The notes beneath the pieces are model-generated. The model searched no databases. It had not been told where the DNA came from and saw only the letters and a list, made by a program, of their open reading frames with translations. A stretch of 64,000 nucleotides of DNA from Sphagnum compactum (taxonomy: Eukaryota > Bryophyta > Sphagnopsida > Sphagnales): the NCBI GenBank assembly GCA_965153455.1, contig OZ234494.1, forward strand, positions 11,780,001 to 11,844,000, given 5' to 3'. Both the position numbers and the translations under genes were made by a program. Position 1 is the stretch's first letter, and every line of letters begins with the position of its first letter. Positions 36,627-47,299 of this stretch are shown piece after piece.

Positions 36627-36735
36627 CTATGGATAACCTGGTCAAACTGGGGGTAAAGTATGGATAACCTCATCAAAATGGGGGTCAAACTGGGGGTAAA
36701 CTATGGATAACCTCGTCAAACTGGGGGTTACCCAT
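36627..36735 (+). repeat. ~30-bp tandem repeat, 3-4 copies
   Basis: Units of CTATGGATAACCTCGTCAAA then CTGGGGGTAAA, with small variations (GTATGG, CATCAAAATGG). They keep a minus-strand frame open locally but show no protein signal. Confidence 0.85.
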
Positions 36736-37959
36736 ATAGCACCCGGAACTGGGGGGCACTGGATGAAATCCAGAAAGTCAGGATGAAAACAGTCCGCAGG
36801 CGAACAAGAGGGGACCAAAACTGGTTTTCTCACCCAAATTGGAGTTTTGCCCCCATTTTGTTGCCTTTCTGTACTCCGGATCATTATTCTTCATCAAATC
36901 AAAGTCTTGTTAGTATAAGATCCTGCAAATCTTCTGAATTGATACCCAGTTTCGTTAAACAATGTCAAGTTTTGCTCACTTTACAGATACACACACAGTG
37001 CATGAAACAGGGATTACAGGGTTAAACTAGGGTCCGAAGCCAGCATGACTTTAGGATAGGTCAAATGTGTGCTATTTTTTTTAGTATTATCAAAATTTCT
37101 ATGTTTGAATCTATCATGCTGAAAACTTTTAATTTACATGCCACAAGATTATATAAATATAAAAAAATTCAAATATTTAAAGAAAACCCAAATGACTATT
37201 TCAGAACTGAAGAATAATCAAAGTAACTTGGAGGCCAGTTTTGTGGCCCACCTTATCTATGTAGATTAGTCTCTCTGTTTGGTACTCACAAACAACCATA
37301 TTCCAAGCAATGATAAAAATCAATTTAATTGTGTTGTGGTAAATTTTCAATTTTTGATTACCTGGCATATATGGCCATGCTTTTTTTTTTCCCCCTATTT
37401 TTAATTTCAGAAAATTGGAAAATTGTTGCTGAAATTGCCCATTCGACCCTGAAAAACTATATGTTTCCAAAAAATATTTATAAAAAAAATGAAAAAATAT
37501 CAAAAATTCACCACAAACAAAATCACATGGATATGGTTGTATGTGAATCAAAAGACTGCTCTAGAGTCTACATACATAAAGGGGGAATTGGTTTCAGTGT
37601 TCCTATTTTGTTTATTTCTTTCAAAACTCATTTAAATTTTAGTACCCACCCAACAGTGTGATTCCAGTTTTTTTTATTTAATTTATTCTAGTTATTTTAT
37701 TTTATTTTATTTTATTTTAAAATTCAGAATCAGAGAACCGCCAGTTCTGGGTAATTTTTCCAAAAATCAGAGTCAAAGAACTGCTGGTTCCGTTTATTAT
37801 TTAAAAACCCTCAAAGGACCGTTGGGTTTCACAAGTGACTCAACAAAGAACAGATGATTTTCCGGGGGTTTATTTAACTTTTTCACAAAATTTTTTTGGG
37901 AACCATGGTTGCATATGGGTTCCAACATGTACCCAAAGTTGGCAACTCGCTCACATTTT
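36736..37959. other. Spacer
   Basis: No gene is recognised. A run of TTTTATTTTA units (37688-37720) and a T/C tract (37380-37396) are present. Confidence 0.5.
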
Positions 37960-37964
37960 GTTTC

Positions 37965-38205
37965 TAATAGCCAGAGTGAACCATCACCCACCGACAAGGC
38001 AGGATGAATGGTGTGTGGACGGAAAATACCGTCTTTCAAATCCTATTCCTATCCCATAGCAAACCATGGTGGTTAGCTATGTACTAATCTAAAGGGGCCA
38101 GAGTGAACCATCCATCACCCACCAGTGGACAAGGGCAGGATGGATGGTGTTCTTGTATTCTTGTCTTATAGCAAACCAAGGTGGGTTAGCTATATAAACT
38201 AAGAA
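37965..38205 (+). repeat. ~128-bp tandem duplication
   Basis: Two units each contain GCCAGAGTGAACCATC, CATCACCCACC, GACAAGG.CAGGATG.ATGG and ATAGCAAACCA.GGTGG, then TTAGCTAT. The second unit carries small insertions (CCATC, GTG). No coding evidence. Confidence 0.8.
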
Positions 38206-38494
38206 CATCTCCACCAACACACTATACAAACACATTTTGGATGAAGATTACTAAAAATTTGTCCAAAAAGTTCAATAAAATGACTTGTGGCTCAGCATTT
38301 GAGTAGCATATTTACAGGTGAAAGCCACAAGCACAGTCTAATATTTACTCTTGATTCACCAGATGCAAGTCTAGATGGTTTGTTATTAATAACTTCTGAC
38401 CATTTTTCCTCACCCAAGGTCATGTCCATGAGTTAGGCTTGGAATCGTTAAACAAATAATCTTGGATAAGAAAAATACTATTGGAGGGCTAAAT

Positions 38495-38518
38495 GGGTTT
38501 AGGCTTTAGGGTTTAGGG
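38495..38518 (+). repeat. Interstitial telomere-like repeat
   Basis: GGGTTTAGGCTTTAGGGTTT and AGGG contain two perfect and one variant TTTAGGG units, the Arabidopsis-type telomere unit, which supports a plant origin. Confidence 0.8.
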
Positions 38519-38610
38519 TATGGGTGGAGCTGCTCGAAGGCTCTGAAGGCTAGGTGAAGAACCCGGAGTCACCAACAGGGCAAATAGCAGCTGACCACAT
38601 GCCCAAACTC

Positions 38611-39057
38611 TTCTTAGATCTTAAGTTTGTATCAAAACTCGAGGAAATTTTTTGGCTCGAGGTCCTCCTCTTTTGATGATATGCTCATTTTATAGGCAGA
38701 GTGTGTCAGTGGCTTTTCAGAGAGTTCAGGCCATCGATATCTTGAGTCGAGCAATTGTTGTTGCAGCAGGAGAAGCCTCTTCTAGGCTTGGTGTCTTTTC
38801 AAGATTTTCACCCATCTCCTTGCATGACTTGCTTCTTCACGTTACTGATGATGGGTTTAGGTCTTAAGTTTTGTGATTTCTTCTCTCAGGGCTCCCCATT
38901 GTGCATTCTGCACTTTCGAGTGTGGTCTTTTGTTTGGACTTCGATCCTTGTTTTTTCTCTTGTTCCCTTGCCACCAGGCGTTTTTTCCTTTATTTATTTA
39001 TTTATATTTATTCTTAGAACTTAAGTTTGTATCAAAAGTGTAGGAAATTCTTTTGGC
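38611..39057 (+). repeat. 46-bp direct repeats, 400 bp apart
   Basis: TTCTTAGATCTTAAGTTTGT then ATCAAAACTCGAGGAAATT (38611-38656) recurs as TTCTTAGAACTTAAGTTTGT then ATCAAAAGTGTAGGAAATT (39011-39057), exactly 400 bp downstream. The interval is relatively GC-rich and holds a 71-codon frame (38652-38867) with helical-looking sense (VQAIDILSRAIVVAAGEASS) but no recognised domain. Confidence 0.75.
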
Positions 39058-39182
39058 ACTGTGTCATTTGAGCACCAAAAAGTCACCAATCTAAAACTTC
39101 AATTACATATCTCCTTTGGATAGTCCTTTGGTTAAAGGTACCTACCAATTTCTTTCTTCTTTATATATATATATATATATAT

Positions 39183-39302
39183 AGGCTAGCTGCTTTCATC
39201 AGTCTCCTTTGACAGTTTTTGCACATGAGGAATGCATTTTGGTGAAATTGTGGAAACCAACTACAAAAACTGTCAAAGGAGACTGATGAAAGCAGCTAGC
39301 CT
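39183..39302. repeat. Perfect 39-bp-stem hairpin (foldback/MITE or small-RNA precursor)
   Basis: The arm AGGCTAGCTGCTTTCATCAG plus TCTCCTTTGACAGTTTTTG (39183-39221) is repeated as an exact reverse complement at 39264-39302, separated by a 42-nt loop. A (TA)n run abuts the left arm (39161-39182). Thirty-nine consecutive pairs without mismatch are far beyond chance in this window. The form fits a young foldback MITE inserted in TA-rich DNA or a hairpin RNA that would be diced into small RNAs. No coding capacity. Confidence 0.9.
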
Positions 39303-39481
39303 TACTTGGGTGCCTTTGAAAAAGAGCAATAAAAAGTGAAAAAAAAAGGTATGTTTAGGTTCATAGAAATACAATAACTAACTTATTATTTTTTGAGCAA
39401 GCCAATAGCAGCTCAATTGTTTCTGTCTCCAACTGCTAAAGGTACCAATACTTGAACTGATTTCAAAAAATAAAATAAAAT

Positions 39482-39504
39482 AATATATATATATATATAT
39501 ATAT
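39482..39504. repeat. (AT)n microsatellite
   Basis: About 11 AT units. A second similar run lies just left of the hairpin at 39161-39182. Confidence 0.9.
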
Positions 39505-39884
39505 TGAAAATTAATGATATATCCCCTGTCTGGGATTTAGGGGTTTCCCTTCTTTTTCTTTTTCCAATTTTTGTTTTGGTAACAAAATTTGAATTTTTTC
39601 CCCAAAAATTGCAAAATTAGTTGAATACAGTAGAAACTAAAAAATTCCAGAAATTTTGCAGGTTTTTTTAAAAACTTTATGACCAAAAAAATCCCCAAAA
39701 AAATCATTGGTGAGATCTTTAGCATATGTAAAGAGAGCTTTGTTTGTCTCCATTTTCTTTCAAGTAATTATGCATGGGATGATAAGGCACAAGTGCCTTC
39801 TACCCGGTGAACTAAGGGTGCAGTCCAAGGTCCAGCAGGGTGGGCGGAAGACACTGACACAACTTAGCCCTTGCCTTTCGTAAC

Positions 39885-40222
39885 AAGGGGTGTGTCACAC
39901 CGTGGCCTTGCCATTTACATTTAAAAGCATCGTCAGGCAAAAGAAGAATTATGGAAAACTCAAATATTTCACCATGCAAAAATTATATAATCTTCAACAA
40001 AAAATCCTCTAAAACAAACCAAAAAATCCTTCAAGATATCATAACTCTATAGTAACTAATCTCAAGTTTCAACACAAGCCAAAATATCATCTTTCAAAAA
40101 TCCTCATATAAAAATAGACCTATTTATTATTACCTAGTAGGGGCCAAAATCCCTTAAGCTACTATAATACTCTATAATGAATCTGAACACAATATCCTTG
40201 CCTTGGTAAGCAAGGCCAACAA
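39885..40222 (+). repeat. Dispersed repeat family B, copy 3
   Basis: Reverse complement of the copies at 12.7 and 17.8 kb. It begins AAGGGGTGTGTCACACCGTG and CCTTGCC, contains CAAATATTTCACCATGCAAA, CACAAGCCAAAATATCATC and CCTTAAGCTACTATAATACT, and ends GGCCAACAAAG. Starting at TGTGTCAC (39891) and stopping at CCAACA (40221) gives a 331-bp TG...CA unit, like a solo LTR, though no matching target duplication is seen. Confidence 0.85.
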
Positions 40223-40589
40223 AGGATGTTGCCTTACTGCATCATCTTTTTGCCACCCTAGGGAGCTTACATATAAGATCCCCACTCCAAGGAGATTGAT
40301 TACATGAGATCTCTCTCCTGCTCCAGGAAGAAGCCAAAAATTCCATCTGGTAAGGCATCCCATAGATACACTACAGATTTTCTCCGACCTCGTTCTGTGT
40401 TTGTATGAAACCCCTGGGAGGTCCAACTTCTGGAGTTTGAGGATTGAGAAAAACCCATCCAAAACTCTAGAAATGCATCTTAAATTTTTAATAGGGTGAT
40501 GAACTATTTTGCAGCTTAGCTCGTTGCCAGTCTTGAACTAAGCTAACAAAAAAAATCCCATGATGCAGTTGCAAACTAAAACTCACAGG
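40223..40589. other. Spacer
   Basis: Non-coding sequence between the family B copy and a minisatellite. It is slightly more GC-balanced than the surroundings. The minus-strand 96-codon frame at 40172-40462 overlaps the repeat and has no domain signal. Confidence 0.4.
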
Positions 40590-41012
40590 GAAATCCCATG
40601 CAGCAATTCCTTGAAAGGAAAACAGGAGTAACAGATCTAATTCTGAGATATATATAAATCCCATGCAGCAATTCCTTGAGAGGAAAACAGTAGTAACACA
40701 TTTAATTCAGAAGTATGTATGTAAATGCCATGCAGCGATTCCTGGAGAGGAAAACAGTAGTAACAGATTTAATTCAGAAGTAATGTATGTATGTAAAATC
40801 CCATGCAGCGAATTCCTGGAAAGGAAAACAGTAGCTAGTAACAGATTTAATTCAGAAGTATGTATTTTAATCCCATGCAGCAATTCCTGGAAAGGAAAAC
40901 AGTAGCTAGTAACAGATTTAATTCAGAAGTATGTATGTATGTAAATCCCATGCAGCGAATTCCTTGAGAGCAAAACAGAAGTAACAGATTTCAATTCCTG
41001 AGTATATAACTT
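40590..41012 (+). repeat. Minisatellite, 61-75-bp unit, six copies
   Basis: Each unit has CCCATGCAGCRATTCCTKGA, then RAGGAAAACAGTAGTAACAG and ATTTAATTCAGAAGTATGTA. Length varies by the number of TATG/TAAA steps and by a CTAG insertion in units 4 and 5. Starts are near 40598, 40658, 40727, 40799, 40871 and 40946. Confidence 0.95.
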
Positions 41013-41741
41013 ATTTGCTGAGTGGATTGGATCTATGATTTGAGACTCCGAAGGTTCTAGAGAGAAACTTTTTCCCTGGAAAAAGAATCATCAGTGAAGG
41101 ATGATGGAAGGATATGCCAATTCACTGACTTGAACCTGACACATATTCTTCACCTCTGTGTTCTGTTGTAATTGGGGGAGGATCGGTTCAAAGGGGGTAG
41201 GCTAGATCCCAGTTATAATACTTTTGCACACACCTCCTTCTTTTATTTGTTTCCTGGAGTTACTGACACAACTAACCTTCCTCCTCCTCCCCTTGCAATT
41301 TCACTTTAGAGAATCATTGGCTCTTGCTATATATGGTTGAAAAACTTACAAAATCTTGATAGAACCTGAACTTCTTCCAATCTCATATGATGGGTTCACT
41401 CTTTATTGTGCTACTGGCTCCAATGTGTTGTGTTGATTTGTTTCTTATCATTTCATTTGCTCTTTTCCACCCACAAAACATTTAGTGGATATTTTCTTTT
41501 CTTTTCTTTTGTGGTCTTTTTCTTGGCACACCAAGCTTTGCTACAAAAGGACCCAAGTGGTTTTTTATGCTTCATTTTTTGCCAATTCTTTAAATAAATC
41601 AAAAGTTACAAGTGTTCCTCTGATCCACTAAGTGGCCTCCCTCGAAAAGTCCTGAATTGGGCAGTTGAAGCCCCAAAACTGGACTTGCCATTCTACATCT
41701 AGGGACCACCAACCCATCTACCATGAACTCAAAGCACTACT
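41013..41741. other. Spacer
   Basis: No gene is recognised. The frame at 41406-41597 is Phe/Leu-rich low-complexity translation of T-rich DNA. Confidence 0.45.
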
Positions 41742-41978
41742 TATTAGAGTCATATGTAAAAGTCACCTTGTCTTCACCCTGTCTTTGCGTCTGCTTTCAC
41801 CCCCTATCCCCTCGTTCAGTAGTATTCACAAAGTAATGAAATTTTATTAAATCCCACTACGAAACTCAGCATTTAATGCACAAGGTTCGAAAGTAATTAG
41901 AGTAGTTGCACAGGTAGGAGCAGTGAAAATATAAGTAGCAGCAGTGGAGGCGCTCAGGAAAAAGGAAAGACCAAAATG
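41742..41978 (-). repeat. Dispersed repeat family C, copy 2
   Basis: Reverse complement of 36318-36552, with phrases such as GCATTTAATGCACAAGGTTC, TAGGAGCAGTGAAAATATAA, GCAGTGGAGGCGCTCAGGAA and AAAAGGAAAGACC. Identity is highest in the central ~120 bases. Confidence 0.8.
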
Positions 41979-43369
41979 AAACTCAGTTTACCACCAAAAT
42001 TCCTGGAAAAGCTAGTCAAGGTACCAATTATTTCGTTTTGTAAAATTTTCATTCCCAGTTACGTGTTTGATGCCCTATTATGCTGAAACTGACCCTTCTC
42101 GTCCCCTAATCGCGGGATTTTACGGATAATAGAGTTTTATGGGTAATTCTATTGTGTCTTCAAGATGCTAACTTGTGTTAAACAGCGATGGATGAACATA
42201 GAGGGTCAAGGGATGTACTGTGTCTCGGATCAAATATGGTAGCACCTTTAGAGAATCTTTTGGACGATGCAAGAATACTTTATTTCGACGTGGAATCTTC
42301 AAAATTAATTAATTATTCAACCGACAGAAAGACGTGTTGAATCTGCCCATGTACATGAGATCAGACCATTGTCAATTATATCTGATGCCAGGATTCAGAA
42401 CCCCACAAGCAAGCATATGGGCCCTCAAGCCTATGGGTTATATATGCATATAACCCGCCCTAGAAACCTAAAGGAAAAATCTTTCAAGGTTTTGTTCTTT
42501 TAACAATTGAATACAGCACCAAAATGGGTTGTTATTCCTTCTTGAAGACTTGTGGGTACCCATGACCTTTGGACACTGTGAAGTCCCCCGGTTTCTTTAA
42601 ACCAAGAGAGACACACACAAAGGCGCAAAGCAGCTATTTTTATTTTTATTTTATTTATTTTTTACGTTGAAAAGTCCCCCATGAAAACATACATGGTGAA
42701 GCGAACATTTTGGAAAATTTTCAAAAAAAAAAAAAAATCGCCACATTTTCAGGAGGGGAAAAAAAAAAGTTTCCTGCATGGTCACTTTATCTAAAATCCA
42801 TTACATGCTTGGAAATCCTATGGAGGGAATTAGACTAAAAGCCCCATTTTAGTCTAATCCTATATATTAATCCTATATATTATTATCCCATCTGGGTATA
42901 TTTAGAGGCCGGCCGGTTCTACCAAACCCCCTTCCCAAGCCCTGTCACTACGACCCGCACCTGGCGCTGGAACATTTCAGGCCAGGTGCGGCTCATTTCG
43001 AAACCTCGTTTTTGTCATCTGGGGGGTTGCAGAATCGGCCTCGCAGAGACTATTAACGGGTCAAAATGGACAGGTTCAGACAGACACACTGACAGACCAA
43101 GTGAATTACTATATAGGATATGTAAATAGCGACGAGGACTTGGCATACTTGGCATATGAATAATGCACAAAGACTAAATCATTTTGAACCCCGTAATAAC
43201 CTCCAGAAGTGTGTGGGCTGAGTTCGTATTGTTGTGCAGGTGCCTAGATGATGATGTTTGTATTCCCCCAAAATATGCCACCAATCCCCCTGACACAACA
43301 ATACATTGTTACAAAGTTTGTTCAAAACTTTGGTTCACAAAAAAAATTTAGACATCGTCATACCGTCCA
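41979..43369. other. Spacer with small foldbacks
   Basis: Contains a 12-bp-stem hairpin (ATTAGACTAAAA / TTTTAGTCTAAT, near 42833-42873) and an 11-bp perfect hairpin, CCGCACCTGGC at 42955-42965 with GCCAGGTGCGG at 42981-42991. A poly-A run lies near 42724-42738. No gene is recognised. Confidence 0.4.
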
Positions 43370-43552
43370 AAATCACACTCCATCATCCCATCAAAAATCA
43401 CACATCATCATATGGTACAATATCACACTTCATCATCCTGTTCAAAATCACACCATTGTCATACCCTCCAAAATCACACATCATCATCCCATCCAAAATC
43501 ACACATCATCATCATCCCATTCAAAATCACACATCATCATCCCATCCAAAGG
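43370..43552 (+). repeat. Minisatellite, ~28-30-bp unit, about seven copies
   Basis: Units of (T)CCAAAATCACACATCATC plus ATCCCA, with variable CATCAT steps. All three plus frames stay partly open because of the repeat, giving His/Ser/Ile-rich peptides that are not credible proteins. Confidence 0.9.
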
Positions 43553-45774
43553 GAGGGGTTCGGGGGTTTGCACCAGCACTATAACATTCACAAGATACCC
43601 ACGGATTGGCCAGCTATAGGGGATTGGAAGACTAGACTTGAAATTGTGATTCCTACTACATAATGGGATTTAAGGGACACAGTGAACCAACACCATCCAC
43701 CAGTGCATGCACCATCCACCAGATGCCCATTATGGACTCAGTTATGGATGAACCTCAACTGAGTTAATATTTGGTTTCACCTTGGTAACCAATTCTGTAA
43801 GAAATAGGTCTCAAATATAGATAAGAAATAGGTCTTATATATAGGTAGATAGGTAGGAAAATAGGTGTATATTAAGTAAATAGATGGCTTATACCTAGGT
43901 AAGGGTTGTTTTTTGTACCTACTTATTAACAACCTGCTTGTGAGTCCTTAGTAAATAAGTTGCTAAAAAAAAAGCAACTGAGCTAACCACCGTGGTTAAC
44001 TAGGGAACTGGAACCCAACAGAAAACTATTTCCTGACCACTTTCCATCCATCCTTCACGGTGTGCTTGGTGGTTGCTGGTTCACTCTGGACAGATTTAAG
44101 TACTCAAGTTGCTTTGGGTACCTTGCTTGACAAAAGTTGTTCAGTCAAAGGTTGTTTTGTACAGGGTAATGTGTGAGGCTGCAGGCATTACTGTTTATAC
44201 CCCCTTGATACCCGGCGGGTATCACAAGGCCCAAAGACGAAAAAGAGGTAAAAACAATGTGAAATGTTTCGAACAATCAAATGTCTGTCTGCAAGTGTGA
44301 ACATTTTTGTTTTCCAAAATGCCCCGCGAGTTCTTACACTCAACAAGCTTTCCTTTCAAATTCACTACAAATCTTGTCAGAGAAAGGTTGTTACATTAGA
44401 GAGGAAGGAAGGGATTAAGAAACCCAAATGGATTCTACTGTGGAATGTGAAAGGGTAGGAGGCCTAACCCTAAAGACCCAGGGAAATATTTGCCTGCTCT
44501 CTATTGTGAAGACAGGCAAAGATTCTGTGGCAGGTAGGGTTTGCTCACAGGGTTAGGTTTAGGGAAAAGATGAATAGGAGGAGGAGGAGGAGGAGTAGAG
44601 AAAAACAGATTTACCTCAAACTTCCCCTCTGAAGAAGGGTGACACATAACTTCCTCATGTCTGTCAAGCTACATTATTAGAACATTCATTAGATATTATA
44701 GGGATTAGGGATTTTATAGAGCGTTCATTTAGAGGGTTTAGGGTTTAGCTCCCAATGAATGCTCACTAAAATCCCACCAGCCTTTTTGCAATGTTGATCT
44801 TCATCATCACTTTCTCTTTTATCCTTAAGTGTCCCACCACACAAATATTTGAAGAAGAAAAGAAGGATAACCTAAAAATTGTCCAAACCCATTATGAGAA
44901 ATATTTCAAGAAGCAAAGAAGGATAGCCTAAAAATTGCCCAAACCCAACATGAATGAATGAGTGTTTCTTTACTGCATCATAGTCGTCCAGTTCTTTGCC
45001 CAAGTAGGTAAGAGTGCCGGTCTATGTACACTTAAGAACTCAAAACACTGCCATGTTCTAGCCCAAGTTTTAATGGCCTTGGGGTTCAAAGATGGACCAT
45101 AGGACTTCTTTGGGCGCTTCTATTTCCCTTTAGATCACCCCATTTGGTAAAAGGACACCCAAGATATCACCTCCAAAACAACAAGGGCTGTTGCCCTAGA
45201 AAAAATCCCCTCCAAACTAATCATGCTAAAATTTTCAAGCAATTGACATCCTATCAACACACATTGCTAAGTTGTCACTTGTTTTCCATCTATGCTATCA
45301 CCAAACTCTCTCAACTCCAAAACCAACAAGTTCATTTTGAAACAATGTTCATTTTTATTCAATGGACCAAACTACAAGTTGGAAAAGGATTCAAAATGGA
45401 TGGTGATAGGAGAAGGGTTTGTCCCTAAATCCCTAACTTCTTGAACATTTAAATTCATGTTCTCACACATTCCCTTTCTTATTGCTCTCTTGTGTGTGTA
45501 GCTCAACTCATGGCTTTGTGTTTCAACATTCTAATTGTGGTTGTCATCTTCATGTTTAGTACTACCTCTTGAGGTATAAGTGGGTACCCTTCCAAGTTCT
45601 TATTACTAAATTCACATCTCCCCCCCCCCCCGACCAAGTGTTACCTATGGTTGCAAATATTCACATGTTGGTCCTCATTGTCATCATGTTTGGTCATGAT
45701 TATGATAGTCTTGTTTTTGTTTAAACACATAGGTCTTGATCACAATTTTCTTTCTCTTATTCATATTAGCTAGT
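43553..45774. other. Spacer with local duplications
   Basis: Includes a 56-bp tandem duplication (44843-44954, AAATATTTGAAGAAGAAAAG then GATAACCTAAAAATTG), a GGA microsatellite (44576-44596), a telomere-like GGGTTTAGGGTTTAG (44734-44748) and a C-run (45620-45631). Open frames at 44109-44458 and 45144-45428 have no recognisable domain. Confidence 0.5.
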
Positions 45775-46320
45775 TGATTGTGATCGAACTAGTCCTCAAC
45801 ATTGTCTTATTGGTTGTGATGGTGGTCATCTTCCTCTTATTCGCACAACCTTTTTAATTGTCTTCTTGATGGTCTTTAATGTCATCTTGCTAGTCAAGAT
45901 GCTGGTCATATTCCTCCTATTCATATAACCTTCTTAAGCATCTTTGTACTAGTCCTCAACATTATTTCATCAAGTCATAGTGGTGGTCATCTTCCTCTTA
46001 TTTGCAAAACCTTTCTAATCGTCCTCCTACTAATTTTCATCATTGTTTTTTTAGTCATGATAATAGTTGTCTTCTTCCTATTCAAACAACCTTCCCGATC
46101 ATCCTCCTATTGGTCCTCAACATCGTCTTGATCATCATGATGGTGGTCGTCTTCCTCTTATTCGCACAACTTTTCTTGTCATCCTCATGTTGATTCTTAA
46201 TGCAATTTTGTTAATCTTGATGGTAGTCATCTTCCTTTTATTTGCACAACCTATTATATCATCATTCTACTAGTCCCGATGGTGGTCATCTTTGTCTTGA
46301 GAACATTAGTTCCCTTATTA
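45775..46320 (+). repeat. Diverged ~80-bp tandem array, about seven units
   Basis: Units share GATGGTGGTCATCTTCCTCT, TATTCGCACAACCTTTCTAA and TCGTCCTCCTACTAGTCCTC, recurring at 80-81-bp spacing (unit starts near 45857, 45937, 46018, 46098 and 46178). Translation gives Val/Ile/Phe/Leu-rich segments such as VVIFLLFAQ that look membrane-like only because of composition. Confidence 0.8.
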
Positions 46321-46367
46321 TAGTCGTCCTAATCTTCATCATCATTGCCTTCATCCTTATTCTCACC

Positions 46368-46670
46368 TTATTTGGTTTTGATCTTCATCATGCTAATCCT
46401 AATTCTACCTCTCCCCAAACCTCCTTTCAAGTTTCTCTTGTTTATGAAATGTTTAAAGTTGTTGCATGTTTGTTACAATGCATTTTTTTGCTTATTACTA
46501 GGCCCTTGCTTTCTCATCCTATTTGGTTTTGATCTTCATCATGCTAATCGTAATCCTACCTTTCCCCAAACCTCCTTTCAAGTTTCTCTTGTTTATTAAA
46601 TGTTTAAAGTTGTTGCATGTTTGTTACAATGCATTTTCTTGCTTGTTACTAGGCCCTTGCTTGCTTTCTA
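46368..46670 (+). repeat. 151-bp tandem duplication
   Basis: TTTGGTTTTGATCTTCATCA, CCAAACCTCCTTTCAAGTTT and TGTTACAATGCATTTT are repeated at an exact 151-bp offset with few differences. It abuts the 80-bp array and shares its CTTCATCAT vocabulary. Confidence 0.9.
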
Positions 46671-47299
46671 GCCATTCTTTGAATTTTCGTTGTCAAACCA
46701 AGGTTCATCCCCTATAACCAAGTGGGTGAGCTCATGATCCAACTTTTAAATTGCTATGGAAATTGTATGTTATTTCTTTAATTTCATTGCCTTACAAGGC
46801 TAAGATTAAAATTGCCCATTTTTGTTTCTCAAGTTCTTTTTGAATTGCTATTTCAACCCCCATTAATGAATTGACAACTTAACAACTTGTTTTTATTGCC
46901 TTTTCCTTTCTTTGATTTTGCTTCATTGTTTCTATTCCTTTTTTTTTAATTACCTTTTATCACATGAGATTCTAATATTGATTTGAAATAACCACATGAT
47001 TTTGTGAATAGTTGATTAATGACTCCCCACCATTCATCCTTCTCATAAATAGATGTGGCAAGGACAATAAATTGTTGGTCGATAATGTTTATTGGGTTAC
47101 ATGTTCAACATTCCAAAAAATTTATTCCACCTCCAATGTGAATTCATTTATGTTCACAATTATATTCATTGAATCTATTGTAACTTCTTGATTTGTGACT
47201 ACATGATTCCTATGTATATCCACATAATACCTAAATTGATCATTGACTTGTGATTCACAACCTATAGATTCCATGGTTATTATTATATTAATCAATTAC
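46671..47299. other. AT-rich spacer
   Basis: Nothing recognised. The 3' end and terminal repeat of the neighbouring pogo-like element may lie in the right part. Confidence 0.4.

Noticed and set aside
39561-39690. Relation of this stretch to 23960-24120
   Set aside because: Both share AAAATTAGT.GAAT and AATTTCC-like words, but similarity is weak and could reflect composition; not listed as a repeat family.
39891-40221. Definite solo LTR
   Set aside because: TG...CA ends and length fit, but there is no target duplication, and the flanking AAGGG is shared between copies, so it is listed only as a dispersed repeat.
40590-41012. CRISPR-like array
   Set aside because: Units are contiguous with only small length variation and no unique spacers, in a plant nuclear context; it is a minisatellite.
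43248-43663. His/Ser-rich proteins in three overlapping plus frames
   Set aside because: All three frames are translations of the same ~29-bp minisatellite.
46002-46717. Small membrane proteins rich in Val, Ile, Phe and Leu
   Set aside because: They are translations of the 80-bp array and the 151-bp duplication; the hydrophobicity follows from T-rich codons.
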